Positions 9,098 to 18,574 of a DNA stretch of 39,358 nt are shown in pieces (position 1 is the stretch's first letter; every line of letters starts with the position of its first letter). The translations under genes were made by a program, and so were the position numbers. Under the pieces are notes generated by a model. It did no database searches. It saw only the letters and a list, made by a program, of their open reading frames with translations, and was not told the DNA's origin. The DNA comes from CAYTIB01 sp964437725 (lineage in GTDB: Bacteria; UBA8248; JACPRG01; G963555815), in assembly GCA_964437725.1 (NCBI GenBank), contig CAYTIB010000050.1, positions 1-39,358 of the forward strand, in the 5' to 3' direction.

Positions 9098-9597
9098 GAC
9101 TCCGCTCCAAAGGTTTCTTTCGTTATCATTAAGGCAATCGGCTTCTGACTAGCTTCAGCAAGCGTGTATGCATCTTCCACAGTATTCTGCCTAACAAAAT
9201 CCGACGGGAGAGGAAAACACTGGACCCCTACTTGTTCTAGAATTTTCTCCGCATTTCTACCCTTTTCAACGTCATAGAATGCCCAATCTCCAATCCTCCC
9301 GCGATCAGAGATGATAATCAAAAATGGAATTCCATATGAGATGGACAAAGTAGCTATCGCCCCCGAGCTATTCATAACCCCTACATTCTGAATGATCATA
9401 GCCGAACGCATTCTTCCTGCCGAAGCCCCGCTACAGATACCGATACCGTCCTCCTCTCGGGCCACAGGCACATGGATCATGCTCGAATCCTCTGCCACTA
9501 ATGAAATCAGACCTTTAATCCAGGAATCTGGCAAAGTGACACAGAGGCGCACATCAACCGCCTTCAGCTGCTCGTATAACTGTTCGGACCAACTCAC
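9094..9597 (-). CDS. ThDP-dependent decarboxylase, pyrimidine-binding subunit (ComD-like)
   Basis: About 167 residues, close to archaeal ComD (alpha subunit of sulfopyruvate decarboxylase). REEDGIGICSGASAGR contains the Glu expected to protonate the thiamine aminopyrimidine N1', and QNVGVMNSSGAI matches the next conserved loop of pyrimidine domains. The start is GTG at 9597: AGGAG lies 6 nt upstream, the product then begins VSWSEQLYEQL, and the length matches relatives. A longer frame reaches 9678 but has no ribosome site. It is coupled to the beta subunit by an ATGA overlap and lies 96 bp after the SGNH hydrolase. Bacterial homologues include phosphonopyruvate decarboxylase halves. The true substrate is unknown. 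Confidence 0.84.
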   Translation of the reverse strand: MSWSEQLYEQLKAVDVRLCVTLPDSWIKGLISLVAEDSSMIHVPVAREEDGIGICSGASAGRMRSAMIIQNVGVMNSSGAIATLSISYGIPFLIIISDRGRIGDWAFYDVEKGRNAEKILEQVGVQCFPLPSDFVRQNTVEDAYTLAEASQKPIALMITKETFGAES

Positions 9598-9693
9598 ATC
9601 TCGCTCCTGGGATCTAAACTCCCCAACCTCCCACCGAGTCCTATGATAGCACTTAAAAATAGTTGGTTCACCGGGCAAACGTTCCCTATAAAA

Positions 9694-10752
9694 CTACTCA
9701 GGAATGATTTTTTCATGTTTCATAGATTCCATGATCTTTCTAGCCAAAAACGCATTACCTTCGGATGTAAGATGAACAGCATCTTGAAACATATCAAGTG
9801 AGAAACCACCAGTTGCTACTGAAGCGTCGACTACAACCGCTTGTTTTGACCTTGCGGCTGCATCCACCAAACGGAGTACCTTTTTATAGAACCCGGGTTC
9901 CCAACCTTGCTCAGGTGCCGTCGAACCTGGAATAAGGTTCTTTCCTGCCTTTCCCCTTGGCAAAATTGGCTGCATCACCACAAAGACCCTAGCCCCCTCG
10001 GACCTGCATTGCTCGATGATATCTTCAAGATAACTCCGGTAATCCGCAAAAAGAACAAAAAGCTTGGCAAAGATGGAACGCTCATCAGAAAAATACGTGA
10101 ATTTCTCTGATATCGTTAAAAAAAGAACGCTCCGTTGCTCCAAAAGTTTTCGTAGGTGAATCAACGGACGACGCCATCCTTCATTGGCGACGACAAAATA
10201 ATGGTTAAACATACTCATAATGAGAATTAGGTCTGGCTTAAGAGGAAGGATCTCCGGCCTAATTAGGTGAACTAGATGCGAGGGTGCGTGACCGGGTATA
10301 CCAGCGTTAATCACTTCAAAACGATTGGAGCCTAAACGATGATTCAACTCTCTTTGGAGGATTGCAGGATAGGTCTCATGGTCCAAATTCATTGCCCCAA
10401 ATGTTGAAGAACCACCAATTGCGACAATCCGATAAACCCCTAGATCCTTTTTCTTAGAGATATCATTTCCTCGGAAACCTCGCTGGTTAATCTTAATTGG
10501 AATCTGATCAGTCTCACCGGCAATCTTCCTCATCCCAGGCTGCAAAAGACGATACTTTCCCTTTTCCCGAAATGGATAAATTAGAACCCTTGCCTTCTCT
10601 GTCGAGCCAAAATTCCAATGGAAACCATAAAGGAGCCATTTTTTAGGACTATAAGACATTGCTAGACGCACACGCTGAAACCCTTCAGCCAAAACCAATA
10701 GTGCCAAGAGAACCAAACCGGAAAAAATAATATTTTTAAGTGTCTGTTTCAT
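9694..10752 (-). CDS. membrane-anchored SGNH/GDSL-family hydrolase
   Basis: About 352 residues. A single N-terminal hydrophobic helix (roughly 5-22) anchors or exports the protein. The SGNH blocks are visible: IVAIGGSSTFGA (nucleophile Ser in GGSST), NAGIPGHA (oxyanion Gly), MSMFNHYF (block III Asn) and DAVHLTSEGN (Asp-x2-His). The NQRGFRGND segment before block I recurs in SGNH proteins that act on acylated polysaccharides or lipids, so an esterase or acyltransferase at the cell envelope is plausible. The start is ATG 10752, within an ATGA overlap with the MFS gene stop; the longer in-frame extension lies inside that gene. Function within the cluster is unknown. Confidence 0.85.
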   Translation of the reverse strand: MKQTLKNIIFSGLVLLALLVLAEGFQRVRLAMSYSPKKWLLYGFHWNFGSTEKARVLIYPFREKGKYRLLQPGMRKIAGETDQIPIKINQRGFRGNDISKKKDLGVYRIVAIGGSSTFGAMNLDHETYPAILQRELNHRLGSNRFEVINAGIPGHAPSHLVHLIRPEILPLKPDLILIMSMFNHYFVVANEGWRRPLIHLRKLLEQRSVLFLTISEKFTYFSDERSIFAKLFVLFADYRSYLEDIIEQCRSEGARVFVVMQPILPRGKAGKNLIPGSTAPEQGWEPGFYKKVLRLVDAAARSKQAVVVDASVATGGFSLDMFQDAVHLTSEGNAFLARKIMESMKHEKIIPE

Positions 10753-12323
10753 GACTCGTTCGGTTTCCTGCTCTTCGCTGCAAACCAAAAACTCAACAAA
10801 AGGCTAAACCCCATCACTACCAAAAGAAGCCAAAACACAGGGAATAAGGAAGACGCCAGAATCCCTTTCAGTGAAATGGCAGTGTCCGAAGCGAAACTGT
10901 CCATGACTCCAGGGCGCAACAGGTCCCGGGCACTCGCTATAGAATCAAGGACTCTAGGTTCGGAAGAAGCCTCACGAAAAGCGGAGAGTCGCAATGTCAA
11001 ACCGCGACTCATCACTCCACCCATAATACCAACGGCGATCGCGCCTCCTAGCTGCCGGAAAAGAAAGGTAGAAGAAGTCACAACACCCAAATGCATTTTA
11101 GGGACACTAGTTTGCACAATCGTAAGAAGTACCGTAAAGATGAAGCCCATCCCAATTCCTAGAATCGTCATGGCACCGCCAACCTGCAAATAGGTCGCAT
11201 CCACGCCTAATAAAGATAGAGTAACGTATGCTAGAAAAAGGAACACAAAACCAAAGGCAAGAAGCCATTCCAGGCTAATCCGCCCGATAAGTAAAGCGAT
11301 CCCAACAGAGCTAGAAAGGGTCCATCCCAGGCTCATCGGTATCAGTACAGCACCAGCCCCAATCGCAGTGGCCCCGATCACACCCTGGTAAAATAGTGGA
11401 ACGTAAGCCGTAGCCGCAAAAAATCCTGCACCCGTCAACAACCCAAATAAACTCGCAAAAGCAAATTTTCGGATTCGAAATAGAGAAAGAGGCAGAATCG
11501 GTTCCTCAGCTTTTGATTCATTCCAAATGAATAGGGCCAACAACCCCAGGCTCACTATTAGCAGAAGACCGTCAAGCAAGCCAAAAGGCTTAGTGTCGCC
11601 TTGTCCGGTAACAAGCAGCAGGGAAACAATTCCCCCAAGCAAAGTAACTCCTCCCAAATAATCCGGCCGTCCTCGACTTCGCACGCCATGGCTCTGTCCC
11701 AATCCGGAGATTACGAAGGCAGCTGCAACAAAACCTGTAGGAATATTTATATAAAAAATCCATCTCCAAGAAATCTGCTCAACTAGAATTCCACCGATTA
11801 GAGGACCAGCAATAGCCGCAGTTCCCCAGACAGCATTCATTATTCCCATCGTACGGCCAAGGCGTTCGGGCGGAAACAACACGCCTAAAACCGTTAAGCT
11901 CAAAGCCATGAGTGAACCACCGCCTATTCCTTGGAATCCTCTAAATACAATCAACATCTGCATATTTTGAGACATTCCGCATAAGACAGAGGCAACAACG
12001 AAGATTCCAATAGCTACAAGGTAAACACGACGAATCCCGTACATGTCAGCCAATTTACCAAATATTGGAGTTGCAACCACGGAAGCCAAAAAGTAGCTGC
12101 TAAATGCCCAACTATAGATGTGTATTCCACCCAGAAAACCAACGATGGTTGGCATCGCCGTACCCATAATTGTGATATCAAGTGCTGCAAGAAAAGTCCC
12201 AAGCGCCACGCCTATAACGGTGAGGTTTACGCGCGCCTTTGAAATTTCCTGAGTTCCGCTATCTGCAGCCTTCACAGGCGCTGAAATTTCGCCAACTCTT
12301 GATTTTCGAAACTTATTCCCCAA
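10749..12323 (-). CDS. MFS transporter, DHA2 family (14-helix drug:H+ antiporter type)
   Basis: 524 residues, highly hydrophobic, the length of EmrB/QacA-type 14-helix exporters of the inner membrane. Motif A-like GKLADMYGIRRV lies between helices 2 and 3. The antiporter motif C is seen as AGPLIGGILV in helix 5, and the helix 1 block LDITIMGTAMPTI matches the family signature LDxTIVNVALP. The N-terminal about 30 residues are polar. The most upstream start is TTG at 12323 without a clear ribosome site, so the real start is uncertain and could be a GTG at codon 17. It follows the amidohydrolase by about 100 bp and is coupled to the SGNH gene. Export of a product or uptake of a substrate of the cluster are both possible. 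Confidence 0.9.
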   Translation of the reverse strand: MGNKFRKSRVGEISAPVKAADSGTQEISKARVNLTVIGVALGTFLAALDITIMGTAMPTIVGFLGGIHIYSWAFSSYFLASVVATPIFGKLADMYGIRRVYLVAIGIFVVASVLCGMSQNMQMLIVFRGFQGIGGGSLMALSLTVLGVLFPPERLGRTMGIMNAVWGTAAIAGPLIGGILVEQISWRWIFYINIPTGFVAAAFVISGLGQSHGVRSRGRPDYLGGVTLLGGIVSLLLVTGQGDTKPFGLLDGLLLIVSLGLLALFIWNESKAEEPILPLSLFRIRKFAFASLFGLLTGAGFFAATAYVPLFYQGVIGATAIGAGAVLIPMSLGWTLSSSVGIALLIGRISLEWLLAFGFVFLFLAYVTLSLLGVDATYLQVGGAMTILGIGMGFIFTVLLTIVQTSVPKMHLGVVTSSTFLFRQLGGAIAVGIMGGVMSRGLTLRLSAFREASSEPRVLDSIASARDLLRPGVMDSFASDTAISLKGILASSLFPVFWLLLVVMGFSLLLSFWFAAKSRKPNES

Positions 12324-12421
12324 AGGTAGGTTTCATCCTTCCTGTGTGCACTCCACCAAAAAAACAGTCGATCGTGACATCCCATCTACTTGTGCTTCAA
12401 ACGGACACAACTTCTTTGATT

Positions 12422-13417
12422 TCACCGATGCAAATCAAAAAGGACCTTGGCATTTCCCTCCAGAACAGCATTAAGCTCAGGCTCAGATAACGACACAACT
12501 TTCTCGACAGTACCAGCTGGATCGGGATCCGCCATGTCATAAGGGTAGTCGCTCCCAAGACATACATGGTCCACACCAACGGACCGGATTACAAATTCGA
12601 GCGTGGGAGGATAAAAAACCATCGATCCAAGCCAGATCTGTCGCAGGTATTCACTGGGAGGTCGAGTGATCGTAGCACTCGTATCATCCCTTGCCTCGAA
12701 AGCATGGTTCCAACGTCCTCGGAGAAACGGTGTCGTCCCACCACCGTGGGTGTAAAACGCCTGGAGCCGGGGAAAGCGCTCGTAGACCCCACTTAATACC
12801 ATCCGGGCCAAATTTAAGGTTTGGTCGAAAGGGAAACCACATATGTTCGATAGGTGATAGTCTTCCATCCCTGCCAAGGAGGGCGGAAAAGCAGGGTGGA
12901 TAAACAAAGGAACTCCCAGTTCTTGGGCCGCATCATAGAGCGGGTCAAATTTCCGATCGTCCATGTAACCTCCATTTACATTAGACGTGAGAAATATCGC
13001 CCGGGCTTCAAGCTCTTTCACAGCCCGCTGCGCCTCTAGGACAGCCCTATCGATATCTTGCAAAGGAACAGTGGCTGTGGGAAAGAATTTACCCGGATAA
13101 TCCTTTGCCATCCTTGCAAGATGATTGTTTACGACAGAAAGATAATCTGCTGTAAAGGATGCGTCTTTTTCAAAGAAACAGTGGCTCGGGGCAATCGTAA
13201 TCAGCTGTGCATCTATGCCTTTTTCCTTCATCCATTCTAGCCGAAGCTCCACCTCAAAGAACCCCGCCTCGGCACCCAGTTTTCCGCCTTGTCCAAAATC
13301 AACAATCATTCCGCCTTGGCCGTCGTCGGAAACTGTCACCCCCTGACTAGCCCCCTCCTTGACAAGAAACTTTCTCGCATCATCTCCTATGAAGTGATTA
13401 TGCACATCAATGCTCAT
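12422..13417 (-). CDS. amidohydrolase family 2 protein (ACMSD / gamma-resorcylate decarboxylase-like)
   Basis: 331 residues of the metal-dependent TIM-barrel family that includes aminocarboxymuconate-semialdehyde decarboxylase. The HxH metal motif occurs at the N-terminus in SIDVHNHFIGDD, another ligand His in FYTHGGGTTPFLRGRW, and the C-terminal Asp in LGSDYPYDMADPDP. PLFIHPAFPP supplies a further His. The start is ATG 13417, with AAGGAAGGA about 6-8 nt upstream, in preference to an in-frame start at 13441. It is the first gene of the cluster that continues with the MFS exporter. Members are either C-C decarboxylases of aromatic or semialdehyde acids or true hydrolases; which applies here cannot be decided. 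Confidence 0.87.
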   Translation of the reverse strand: MSIDVHNHFIGDDARKFLVKEGASQGVTVSDDGQGGMIVDFGQGGKLGAEAGFFEVELRLEWMKEKGIDAQLITIAPSHCFFEKDASFTADYLSVVNNHLARMAKDYPGKFFPTATVPLQDIDRAVLEAQRAVKELEARAIFLTSNVNGGYMDDRKFDPLYDAAQELGVPLFIHPAFPPSLAGMEDYHLSNICGFPFDQTLNLARMVLSGVYERFPRLQAFYTHGGGTTPFLRGRWNHAFEARDDTSATITRPPSEYLRQIWLGSMVFYPPTLEFVIRSVGVDHVCLGSDYPYDMADPDPAGTVEKVVSLSEPELNAVLEGNAKVLFDLHR

Positions 13418-13489
13418 CCGGATCCTTCCTTTCGCAGTCATACCCTAACAACCATTCAACCTTAAGGTAACGGAGCTGTGAACCATAAA

Positions 13490-13518
13490 ATTATAGTTTA
13501 ACTACTGCTGAAGAAGGT
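13490..13518 (-). promoter_or_regulatory. possible promoter of the amidohydrolase cluster
   Basis: A perfect -10 hexamer TATAAT reads on the minus strand at 13495-13490, about 70 bp before the amidohydrolase ATG. No good -35 box lies 16-18 nt upstream (best ACCTTC-like), so it is a weak or activator-dependent candidate only. Confidence 0.3.
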
Positions 13519-13590
13519 TGGTGGAATAGGGAAAATAGTAAGCCAACCAAGTAATAAAATTTCTTTTAAAAAATCCTAAAACCCGGCGCT

Positions 13591-13619
13591 CCACCTTCCC
13601 ACAAGAAGGTGGGTTTTAT
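13591..13619 (-). terminator. hairpin downstream of ftsK
   Basis: An 8-bp perfect stem, CCACCTTC pairing with GAAGGTGG around a 6-nt loop, lies about 30 bp after the ftsK stop. On the plus strand it runs straight into GTTTTATT. On the minus strand a GGGTTTT and then ATTTTTT follow within about 20 nt. It probably ends ftsK transcription, possibly working in both directions. The stem is good but the U-tract on the ftsK side is displaced. Confidence 0.5.
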
Positions 13620-13643
13620 TCGAAAAAAATACCTGAAGAAAAA

Positions 13644-16190
13644 TTAGTCGTCCTTGGGGATAGCACGTGCATAAACTTCACGAGGCTTGACACCATCCGA
13701 CGGGCCAACGATACCATCCCGCTCCATCATTTCGATCATTCGAGCAGCACGATTATACCCCACACGTAGTCGGCGTTGGATCATGGAAATACTGGCCTGG
13801 GATGTCTTGGCCACCAATTCCACAGCCTCATCAAACTTTTCATCATACTGGTCTTCATCAGCACCTTCGTCGAGCACTAATCCACTAACTGCAGAAAAAA
13901 GAGAATCGTCATAATCGGGATTACCCTGCTTCCTCCAAAACTTAACAACTCCGGATATTTCTTTCTCGGAAACGAACGCACCGTGAATACGCACCAGATT
14001 TGAAGTTCCTGGTGGCAAAAAAAGCATGTCACCATGACCTAGCAAACGCTCTCCACCGTTGGCGTCTAAAATGGTCCGCGAATCCGTTCGGGAGCTCACC
14101 TTAAAAGAAATTCTTGCCGGGAAGTTTGCCTTGATCAAACCGGTTAGCACGTCAACCGATGGGCGCTGGGTAGCAACAATCATGTGGATGCCAGCTGCAC
14201 GAGACATTTGGGCTAACCGAACAATGGAGTCCTCAACATCCTTTCCGGTCACCATCATCAGATCTGCCAACTCGTCAACCACCACAACAATATGTGGTAG
14301 CGGATCTGAAATTTCATCAGCTACTTCATCCCCTAATCCATTCCTCCTATTTTGACGCCCCTCAGCAATCTTCTCGTTGTACCCCATAATGTTTCGAACA
14401 CCCACATCAGAGAGGAGATGGTATCTCCTTTCCATCTCGGACACTAATCCCTTCAGAACAACGGATGCTCGCTTAGGGTCCGTAACTACGGGCGTGAGCA
14501 AATGGGGAATTCCTTCGTACAATGACAACTCCAACATCTTCGGATCAATCATCACCATGCGAAGTTCCTGGGGTGTACGCCGGAAGAGCAATGAGCAAAT
14601 CATGCTATTCAAACCAACACTCTTTCCTGACCCCGTGGCTCCAGCAATCAGTAGATGTGGAATATCAACTAAATCGGTAATCTCAGGCCGCCCCAAGATG
14701 TCTTTACCAAGAGCCATAGGCAGCGAACCAGTGTGCTCTTGAAACTCGCGGCTACCAAGGATCTCTTTTAGATTGACCGCCTCGCGATGATGGTTGGGAA
14801 TTTCGATCCCAACCGCAGCCTTACCAGGAATAGGCGCCACAATACGAACCGACATTGCCTCCATCCCCAAAGCCAAATCATCCGAAAGGTTAACAATCTT
14901 ACTAACTTTCACCCCCGACGCCGGAGCATACTCAAACATTGTGACAATCGGGCCATAAAGTACTTGCGAAACCGAGCCTTCAACCCCGAAATCCTGTAAT
15001 TTACTCACTAGAATTTCAGACCGCTCGGTCAACCTCTCTCGATCTGTTGAGTCCACCGAAGGCTGAGGGTCATCCAGAAGCGAAAGGCCAGGCAAGGCAT
15101 GGGGAGCCCTCCTTCTCCGCTTCACCGTTTCTATGGGTGCCGCAATCTCTATAACCGGCTGATCCTCCTCAAGTAATCGAGGTCTGGGAGAATCAAAGCC
15201 GTTCGTACCCACTCCCATGTCTAACGAAATCTCTTCGATAGCCTGCTCTTCACCCAACGAGATTTCAGATCTGTCTTCAACGGCCAGGTCCAAACATACG
15301 GGAACTGGATCCTGGCGAAGAGGCGATGAGGCCTCGTCATGAACGGGTTCTGCTTCAATTTCTCCGGCCCTTACTTTAACTCCCTGACGAGAACCAAAAA
15401 ATGTCCTCCAGGGAAAAGTCAGAGGATTAAGCTCCGAACCAAAACTAGCAACCAATTGCCCTAAGGAAAACGCTAAACGCTTTATCGAATTGTATGAGCG
15501 TCGCAGGTTTTTGCCACAAAATCGAATACCCCACCCCAGAAACCTAATGGCCGCAAGAAAGCATTGCTGAAAAACCGATAGCAAAGTGCAAATCAGATTC
15601 GAGAATCTCGCCAGGAAATCGGACAATCCCAAGTTAGCTAATTGGAGAATGGAAAATATTCCAACAGTCGCTAAAACTAAGTACCCCCCCATTGTGCCGA
15701 AAAATCGAAATATAGCCGGGGCTACAAGGGCGCCAAACAAACCACCTGCAGGAAATCCAGAACCGAATAGAGGATCAATCTGGCCCTCGAAATCCTGAAG
15801 GAGAATCGCCGTGACGATCCCAACAACAACAAGTCCAGTGGCAAGCCTCCACCTGCTCTCAACGCGCCGGCCTCTGATCCAGGAAACACCCACAAATATA
15901 AACGCTAGGGGCAAAATCAAAGCCACACTACCTAAAACTTGCCCGATGGTACCCGCCACGTAGGAACCTACTATACCAGCACTGTTATGGACTACCCAGA
16001 TTTCGGACGGAACACGATTAAACGTTGGATCGGACGGGTGGAAAGAAAAGAACGCAATACACAAAAAAATTGATACCCCGAAGAAAAGGACAGCAAAACC
16101 TTCCAAAATCCGGGATTTGTCCAAATTCGGTGCTTTTTCCAATTTCCCTGACCTCGTGGCTCTTTTTTTAAGTACAGAAGCAGAGACCAT
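13644..16190 (-). CDS. ftsK: DNA translocase FtsK
   Basis: Hexameric ATP-driven DNA pump that links chromosome-dimer resolution and segregation to the division septum. About 848 residues. The N-terminal domain has four to five membrane helices (roughly 30-190). A linker of about 180 residues follows, acidic and Pro/Glu-rich. The motor domain has Walker A GATGSGKS near 517-524, a MVMIDPK block, and Walker B HIVVVVDELADLMM. The C-terminal gamma winged helix reads QASISMIQRRLRVGYNRAAR, the part that recognises KOPS-like sequences. The start is ATG 16190 with AAGGGG 6-7 nt upstream; an ATG at 16223 lacks a ribosome site. The linker is short, as in SpoIIIE-like proteins. Monocistronic by position. 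Confidence 0.97.
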   Translation of the reverse strand: MVSASVLKKRATRSGKLEKAPNLDKSRILEGFAVLFFGVSIFLCIAFFSFHPSDPTFNRVPSEIWVVHNSAGIVGSYVAGTIGQVLGSVALILPLAFIFVGVSWIRGRRVESRWRLATGLVVVGIVTAILLQDFEGQIDPLFGSGFPAGGLFGALVAPAIFRFFGTMGGYLVLATVGIFSILQLANLGLSDFLARFSNLICTLLSVFQQCFLAAIRFLGWGIRFCGKNLRRSYNSIKRLAFSLGQLVASFGSELNPLTFPWRTFFGSRQGVKVRAGEIEAEPVHDEASSPLRQDPVPVCLDLAVEDRSEISLGEEQAIEEISLDMGVGTNGFDSPRPRLLEEDQPVIEIAAPIETVKRRRRAPHALPGLSLLDDPQPSVDSTDRERLTERSEILVSKLQDFGVEGSVSQVLYGPIVTMFEYAPASGVKVSKIVNLSDDLALGMEAMSVRIVAPIPGKAAVGIEIPNHHREAVNLKEILGSREFQEHTGSLPMALGKDILGRPEITDLVDIPHLLIAGATGSGKSVGLNSMICSLLFRRTPQELRMVMIDPKMLELSLYEGIPHLLTPVVTDPKRASVVLKGLVSEMERRYHLLSDVGVRNIMGYNEKIAEGRQNRRNGLGDEVADEISDPLPHIVVVVDELADLMMVTGKDVEDSIVRLAQMSRAAGIHMIVATQRPSVDVLTGLIKANFPARISFKVSSRTDSRTILDANGGERLLGHGDMLFLPPGTSNLVRIHGAFVSEKEISGVVKFWRKQGNPDYDDSLFSAVSGLVLDEGADEDQYDEKFDEAVELVAKTSQASISMIQRRLRVGYNRAARMIEMMERDGIVGPSDGVKPREVYARAIPKDD

Positions 16191-16234
16191 AAGAAACCCC
16201 TTAAATTCAAGAAAACCAAACATTTGACTATGCT

Positions 16235-16262
16235 ATTGTAAACTAAAACATTCAAATAGCAA
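16235..16262 (-). promoter_or_regulatory. candidate sigma70 promoter for ftsK
   Basis: On the minus strand TTGCTA (16262-16257), a 16-nt spacer and TACAAT (16240-16235) lie about 45 bp before the ftsK ATG. Both boxes keep the key positions (4/6 and 5/6 matches). This is a sequence match only. Confidence 0.45.
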
Positions 16263-16387
16263 AGACATTTATTTAGAAAATCGAGCGGGATTTTGGTGCA
16301 AAAGATTTCACGGAAATGGAAAAAACAAGTTAGTTAAAGGCTAAATCTATTGTGATGTTAACCAGGCTTCTTTTGGACCAAACCTGA

Positions 16388-17182
16388 TCAGCTAATCGCT
16401 ATTTTGAGTGAACTAACAAAATCACCTGCCACCTTTAGCTTTTCATCTAAATTTTCTTCGCCCTCCATTGCACTTATCAATGCGCTACCCACGATAACAC
16501 CATCACAATAACTAATAACCTCCTGAGCTTGGGCAGGTGTCTTTATTCCAAACCCGGCTGCAACAGGGACGTCCGTGAGATCCTTTACCGCATCGAGGCC
16601 GTCCTTCAATTCAATAGATAGCTCCTCTCGGGCACCCGTTACTCCTAGTTGGGCAACATAATAGATAAAACCACGAGCACTTTCGCAGTATCTCTTTTTC
16701 CGCTCGGGCGTACTTGTCGGTGCAAGCATCGAAATAAGGTCAAGGCCTGTTTCCCTCGTGAGTTCCATCAATGAAGCAGACTCTTCGTAAGGGAGGTCCG
16801 GAACAATGAAACCATCCACACCTGAACGTACCGCCTCGTTAACGAAATTTTCTTCTCCAAAAGTAAAGACAGGGTTGTAATAGGTCATCAAGATGAGAGG
16901 AATGTGTACATCATTCCTAATTTTCTCTACAAGGTGCAGCAAGTCACTCAGACTAGTCCCATTTTTCAAAGAGCGGAGAGAAGCCCTTTGGATAGTCGGG
17001 CCATCTGCCATGGGGTCGGAAAAAGGAACGCCCAACTCGAGAAGATCCGCGCCGTTCCTTTCCAAGTGTTGAACAAGCTGCTTTGTGAAATCCAGAGTTG
17101 GATCACCCCCCGTTACAAAGGGGATTAGAGCCTTTTCACCGTTTTTTCGAAGTTTATCGAATTGACTACCAATCCGGCCCAC
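16388..17182 (-). CDS. trpA: tryptophan synthase alpha chain
   Basis: Cleaves indole-3-glycerol phosphate and channels indole to TrpB in the alpha2-beta2 complex. 264 residues, normal. The catalytic acids fall at the canonical positions: Glu49 in LLELGVPFSDP and Asp60 in MADGPTIQ. The phosphate-binding GFGIKTPAQ loop and VGSAL near the C-terminus are present. The start is GTG at 17182 with GAGGAAG about 7 nt upstream. It follows trpB by 124 bp in the trpF-trpB-trpA unit. Downstream to ftsK there is no clear terminator, only the ftsK promoter region. Confidence 0.97.
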   Translation of the reverse strand: MGRIGSQFDKLRKNGEKALIPFVTGGDPTLDFTKQLVQHLERNGADLLELGVPFSDPMADGPTIQRASLRSLKNGTSLSDLLHLVEKIRNDVHIPLILMTYYNPVFTFGEENFVNEAVRSGVDGFIVPDLPYEESASLMELTRETGLDLISMLAPTSTPERKKRYCESARGFIYYVAQLGVTGAREELSIELKDGLDAVKDLTDVPVAAGFGIKTPAQAQEVISYCDGVIVGSALISAMEGEENLDEKLKVAGDFVSSLKIAIS

Positions 17183-17306
17183 CGGGATTCTTCCTCGCCT
17201 TAAAAGTAAACATCAACATGCCTGAGCAACCAGAAACAATAGAAATCTACACTGGACCCAGACTCGGAAATTACTACCTACATTAGGGAACGCCCTTATA
17301 TCGTTT

Positions 17307-18530
17307 TCAGTGTGACTCCATTTCCTTGTCCGCCCTGGAGTTAAGACGCATAACGTGATCCATGTCTTTGTCTCCCCTTCCCGATAAACCCAGAACAACA
17401 GCTGCACCGGCCGGAAGTGACTCGGCCAACTTTGGAAGATAGGCAACAGCGTGAGCTGTCTCCAATGCGGGAATTATTCCTTCGGTGCGAGCTAGTAATT
17501 CAAATCCTTCCAAAGCTTCCTGATCCGTAACCGAGACATACTCGGCCCGACCTGAATCTCGGTAAAAACTATGCTCTGGTCCAACCCCAGGATAATCAAG
17601 CCCCGCCGAAATAGAATGTGCCGGGACGATCTGACCATCTGCGTCGTAAAGCAAGTAACTCTTACTTCCGTGCAAAACGCCTGGTTTGCCTACATTCAGA
17701 GGTGCCCCATGCTTTCCGGACATAAGTCCTAGACCGCCTGCCTCAACCCCGACCATTCGAACCGATTTGTCCTCATAAAACGGGTGAAAGAGGCCAATCG
17801 CGTTGCTGCCGCCCCCAACGCAAGCTACCAAAACATCTGGGACTCTACCAGTTGCAGAAAAAATCTGCGCCCGTGCTTCTCGGCCGATAACAGACTGAAA
17901 GTCTCGAATCATCGTCGGGAATGGATGCGGGCCTACCACCGATCCCAAAATATAATGTGTGTCTCGCACGGAAGCCGTCCAGTCTCTTAGACACTCGCTA
18001 GTCGCATCCTTCAAAGTTCCCGTTCCCGAGTCAACCGGGCTCACCTCAGTACCCATCAACTGCATCCGGTAAACATTCAATTTTTGCCGCTCAATATCCT
18101 CCGTTCCCATATAAACACAACAATCAAGTCCGACGAGTGCGCACGCAGTTGCGGTTCCTACTCCATGTTGCCCTGCACCCGTCTCTGCAATAACGCGTTT
18201 TTTGCCTATCCTTTTCGCTAGGATTGCCTGGGCTAAGGTGTTATTTAGTTTATGCGCTCCAGTGTGCAGAAGGTCTTCCCGCTTAAGAAAAACTCGAATA
18301 CCTCCGAGCCATTTGGAAAGGTTTCTGGCTTCATATAGGGGAGTCGGACGACCAGCGTAAACCTCAAGCATCTTACGAAGCTCAGATTGGAAACAAACAT
18401 CCTTCCTGAACCTGTTATAGGCCTCTTCAAGCTCTGTTAGAGCAGGCATCAAGGTTTCAGAAACAAACCGGCCCCCGAATATTCCAAAATGTCCCTCCGG
18501 GTCGGGCTTTAGCTTATTATGTGCACGCAT
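17307..18530 (-). CDS. trpB: tryptophan synthase beta chain
   Basis: PLP enzyme joining indole and serine to tryptophan. About 407 residues from the ATG at 18530. Landmarks: GIFGGRFVSETLMPAL at the N-terminus, the PLP Lys in HTGAHKLNN (about residue 94), the phosphate loop VGGGSNAIG, and GLSGRGDKDM near the end. This is the TrpB1 type that partners TrpA. The start is uncertain: the ATG has no good ribosome site, while an in-frame TTG at 18551 has GGGGGA 8 nt upstream and would add seven residues. Either start lies just after the trpF stop. Identity is certain. Confidence 0.97.
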   Translation of the reverse strand: MRAHNKLKPDPEGHFGIFGGRFVSETLMPALTELEEAYNRFRKDVCFQSELRKMLEVYAGRPTPLYEARNLSKWLGGIRVFLKREDLLHTGAHKLNNTLAQAILAKRIGKKRVIAETGAGQHGVGTATACALVGLDCCVYMGTEDIERQKLNVYRMQLMGTEVSPVDSGTGTLKDATSECLRDWTASVRDTHYILGSVVGPHPFPTMIRDFQSVIGREARAQIFSATGRVPDVLVACVGGGSNAIGLFHPFYEDKSVRMVGVEAGGLGLMSGKHGAPLNVGKPGVLHGSKSYLLYDADGQIVPAHSISAGLDYPGVGPEHSFYRDSGRAEYVSVTDQEALEGFELLARTEGIIPALETAHAVAYLPKLAESLPAGAAVVLGLSGRGDKDMDHVMRLNSRADKEMESH

Positions 18531-18574
18531 CGGAACTGGAAACTCACTCAACTGAAGTATCCCCCATTTCAATC

